The notes under the pieces were generated by a model. The model ran no database searches. It had not been told where the DNA came from and saw only the letters and a list, made by a program, of their open reading frames with translations. From Fundidesulfovibrio terrae (GTDB taxonomy: Bacteria; Desulfobacterota; Desulfovibrionia; Desulfovibrionales; Desulfovibrionaceae): a DNA stretch of 64,000 nt. Position 1 is the first letter of the stretch, and each line of letters opens with the position of its first letter. The position numbers were made by a program, and so were the translations under genes. Positions 61,401 through 64,000 of the stretch are shown piece after piece. The stretch covers positions 372,001-436,000 of the forward strand of contig NZ_JAKZFS010000001.1 in NCBI RefSeq assembly GCF_022808915.1, given 5' to 3'.

Positions 61401-62668
61401 TGCCGATCCCCACAGGGGAAATGCTCATCATCATCCGGGACATGACGGACCTCAAGCGCGCCGAGGAAAGAGCCCTCAAGGCGAAGCTGGTCGCCGAGAA
61501 GGCCAGCAAGGCCAAGACAGAATTCCTGGCCAACATGAGCCACGAGATCAGGACGCCGCTCAATGGCATAGTGGGCCTGACCGAGTTGGCCCTGGCCAAG
61601 GTGACGGGCGAGCAGGAACGGACATACCTGCTGGGGGTGAAGGAATCGCTGCGTTCGCTCCAGGCCATCATCAACGATATCCTCGACTTCTCCAAGATCG
61701 AGGCCGGGCGCTTGAAACTCAATGAAGTGCCCTTCGACCTCAAGCACATCCTCTTCGCGGCCCTGGAGCCGTTCCAACTGGAGGCCCAGCGCAAGGGGAT
61801 CGAGCTCTCCCTGGATATCGCCCCGGATGTTCCCCTGGCCCTGATGGGCGACGACCTCCGCCTGAAGCAGGTGCTCTCCAATCTGGTGGGCAACGCGGTC
61901 AAGTTCACCGAGGAGGGGGGGGTGTCGGTCCGCGTCGAGCAGGCGGCCGGATTTCCGGAGCCGGAGGACGAGGGCTTCGATCTGCTGCGGTTCATGGTGA
62001 GCGACACCGGGATCGGAATCTCCGAGGACAAGCACGAGGCCATCTTCGACAAGTTCGTGCAGGGCGACGTGTCCACGGTGAAGGCGTTCAGCGGCACGGG
62101 CCTGGGCCTGCCCATATGCAAGAGCCTGGTGGAGATGATGCAGGGGAGCATCTGGGTGGAAAGCGAACCCGGCAGCGGCAGCGTCTTCCAGTTCATCGTG
62201 CCCCTTCGCCGCCAGGAAAAGGGCGAGGCCGCTCCGGAGACGGAACGGGACAAGCCCGCGCCGCAGGCCCCGATGGCCCCGCTCAAGATTCTGCTCGCCG
62301 AAGACAACGCCATCAACCAGTTGGTGGCCGCGGAGTTCCTGAAGCATCTCGGGCACGTGGTCACGGTGGTGGGAGATGGGGTCGAGGCCCTGCAGACCTT
62401 GCAGGAAAATCCCCACGACGTTCTCATCGTGGACGTCTCCATGCCCAGAATGGACGGGTACGAGGTTATCGCCAGAATTCGCGGCGGGACGGAAGGGATC
62501 GATCCCGCTATTCCTATCGTGGCCCTCACCGCCTACGCCATGGACGAGGACCGCAAGAGCCTTCTGAAGGCCGGGGCCAGCGCTTTCCTGGCCAAACCCC
62601 TGAACTCGGACGACCTAGCCAACGTCCTGGCCATAGTGCGGCCCGAGATAACGCGCGCGGACGGCTGA
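58469..62668 (+). CDS. CheB-CheR-PAS-histidine kinase-receiver fusion
   Basis: This 1399-residue protein fuses five modules. A CheB methylesterase domain has its triad (Ser50 in GASAGGLEA, His77 in QHFAPDHKS, Asp169 in GAGTDGT). A CheR methyltransferase domain has GCSTGEEAYSLA and SCRNLLIYL. A coiled coil (residues 688-767) repeats SNEEL/STNEEL/SLNEEL. PAS domains lead to a HisKA H-box with His1025 (MSHEIRTPLNG) and HATPase_c (NLVGNAVKF, GTGLGLPICKSL). A C-terminal receiver has phospho-acceptor Asp1322. No regulatory receiver precedes CheB, as usual for this class. AGGAGAG precedes the ATG at 58469. Confidence 0.93.
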   Translation: MSDKNTGGEPESRTPGVKGERRRSRHSFRGAESQPQTATLGFPVVAIGASAGGLEAIESFLRNTPADTGMAFVIIQHFAPDHKSIMPEILGRFTPMEVHEVADGMRVEQNHVYVIPPGTSMFIEKGVLGLKSLDKSAGARMPIDRFFESLAVDQKENAVCILMSGAGTDGTLSLKTVKAMGGITLAQDAGAKFKDMPRSAISSGLVDFVLLAGDMPAKLLALAHARPAHPPEGEAGTGSARDHTGEGGRKALLGRIFQLVRLKTGHDFSQYKFSTILRRIERRMVLHHIGSLEEYVGFLVQQAGEVQTLFEEFLIGVTGFFRDPEAFEVLARQVVPRILAGKTEANPVRIWVPGCSTGEEAYSLAIIMAEALQRAAKPVRVQIFCTDIDSKALEGARKGIFPGSITESVSPERLKRFFEPEGTKSYRVTKEIRDMLVIAPHSVIKDPPFSKLDLISCRNLLIYLGQDVQKLLIPCFNYSLKPGGFLFVGPSESLGEFGRFFTSVDSKWKIFQRNDVIPEGAMEFSLFPLDRASFARTPGPVDGALDRGKLLSHTERLLLEEYAPPSVVVDTQYEALHFYGKLGKFLELSGGEPTRSILKLAREDIRLDLRAAIHAAIKDRGLVKRTGLSFRLGGAVCKYSLVVRPVTGAGQDEMLLIVVFQEVPGPDETCPEPRPMPVGEDISVAKNLEEELLNTRERLHATIEELEASNEELKSTNEELMSMNEELQSSNEELESSREELQSLNEELNTVNQELQYKIDEVTKVNSDLNNLLTSTKIATLFLDQGLTIKRFTPPITEFFNLFDFDIGRSIGDIAHKMDYDELIADIQTVINTLIPFEREVKSRSGNWYIMRITPYRTVNNMIDGTVITFVDVTLLKGIQQSLYSKTIELETLLQTVPDTYFRLDHDLNVIEFKAGRGVLPVAAGNPVGKQIAAALPRQAVSVIETAAKGLGQGGALIQTDFSLRIKGTKYYFEARLLPIPTGEMLIIIRDMTDLKRAEERALKAKLVAEKASKAKTEFLANMSHEIRTPLNGIVGLTELALAKVTGEQERTYLLGVKESLRSLQAIINDILDFSKIEAGRLKLNEVPFDLKHILFAALEPFQLEAQRKGIELSLDIAPDVPLALMGDDLRLKQVLSNLVGNAVKFTEEGGVSVRVEQAAGFPEPEDEGFDLLRFMVSDTGIGISEDKHEAIFDKFVQGDVSTVKAFSGTGLGLPICKSLVEMMQGSIWVESEPGSGSVFQFIVPLRRQEKGEAAPETERDKPAPQAPMAPLKILLAEDNAINQLVAAEFLKHLGHVVTVVGDGVEALQTLQENPHDVLIVDVSMPRMDGYEVIARIRGGTEGIDPAIPIVALTAYAMDEDRKSLLKAGASAFLAKPLNSDDLANVLAIVRPEITRADG

Positions 62669-62700
62669 CCTCACGTCCCTGCCGGTCGGGCTTCCAAGCA

Positions 62701-62732
62701 AAAAGGCCCCGGAGCGTGCGCTCCGGGGCCTC
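62701..62732 (-). terminator. Terminator of groEL, also convergent with the CheB-CheR fusion
   Basis: A 13-bp stem (AGGCCCCGGAGCG / CGCTCCGGGGCCT in outline, 62705-62732) is followed in the minus direction by TTTTTGC. It lies 38 bp past the groEL stop; the plus-strand side has only CTCTT. Confidence 0.88.
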
Positions 62733-62770
62733 TTCATATCAAGCGATCGGGCTCGTACTTGGCTTAGGGC

Positions 62771-64000
<1,230 letters not shown>

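Overview
The window is 64 kb of high-GC, gene-dense bacterial chromosome. It looks like a Desulfovibrionales (sulfate-reducer-like deltaproteobacterial) genome. The best single marker is the small ferredoxin at 18180-18368, whose cysteine pattern closely follows the single-cluster Desulfovibrio ferredoxins. Other pointers are the feoA/feoB cluster with a Cys-rich membrane protein, CheX and CheZ together, many sensory fusions, and a GntR/MocR regulator beside a DUF2917 gene. The genus is my inference. I found no tRNA, rRNA, insertion sequence, prophage, integrase or CRISPR array, so this reads as ordinary chromosome rather than an island.

Layout. 1-6.2 kb: end of a sensor gene, a degenerate GGDEF membrane protein, the Kup potassium transporter, and divergently an ABC exporter with an oversized ATPase domain that overlaps a cyclic-nucleotide-binding protein. 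6.3-10.7 kb: PEBP-family protein, AraC regulator, Fur-family regulator, methyltransferase, then an ECF sigma / membrane anti-sigma-like / periplasmic Spy-like operon. 11.0-14.2 kb: iron-uptake cluster feoA2, Cys-rich membrane protein, feoA1, feoB, with two candidate Fur boxes and a good sigma-70 promoter. 14.2-18.6 kb: single-domain response regulator, apgM-thioesterase-amidohydrolase operon with overlapping GTGA junctions, universal stress protein, ferredoxin, and a very short FlgM-like gene behind a near-perfect sigma-28 promoter. 19.0-23.8 kb: HD-GYP protein, histidine kinase with an exact 39-bp tandem repeat, MOSC protein, stand-alone FCD domain, lipoprotein. 23.9-27.9 kb: two ChrA-type transporters, a small secreted protein and, divergently, two flavodoxin-fold reductases leading into holA. 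29.0-33.7 kb: radC, acylphosphatase, lon, aroC.

33.7-37.8 kb (minus strand): cheX, a PF07399-type antiporter, dsbD and a small membrane protein. 38.2-45.4 kb: a J-domain protein with a long Ser/Gly/Ala linker, an AMMECR1 protein, three glycosyltransferases, a PAS-GGDEF diguanylate cyclase and cheZ. 45.5-51.1 kb: hybrid histidine kinase and a large AsmA-family protein. 51.2-56.3 kb: a fused threonine-phosphate decarboxylase/cobyric acid synthase overlapping a LysR regulator, then a MocR regulator divergent from DUF2917. 56.8-62.7 kb: GGDEF protein, DUF3795 protein and a 1399-residue CheB-CheR-PAS-kinase-receiver fusion. 62.8-64 kb: C-terminal part of groEL.

Themes. Signalling genes are dense: two complete GGDEF domains, one degenerate one and an HD-GYP protein; three kinases plus a partial sensor; two chemotaxis phosphatases; and a sigma-28/FlgM element, together implying a flagellated, chemotactic cell. 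The iron cluster and the Fur-family gene about 3 kb away plausibly form one regulatory loop. Translational coupling through ATGA/GTGA junctions is frequent and fixes several start codons. Most calls rest on motifs read by eye; no database search was possible.
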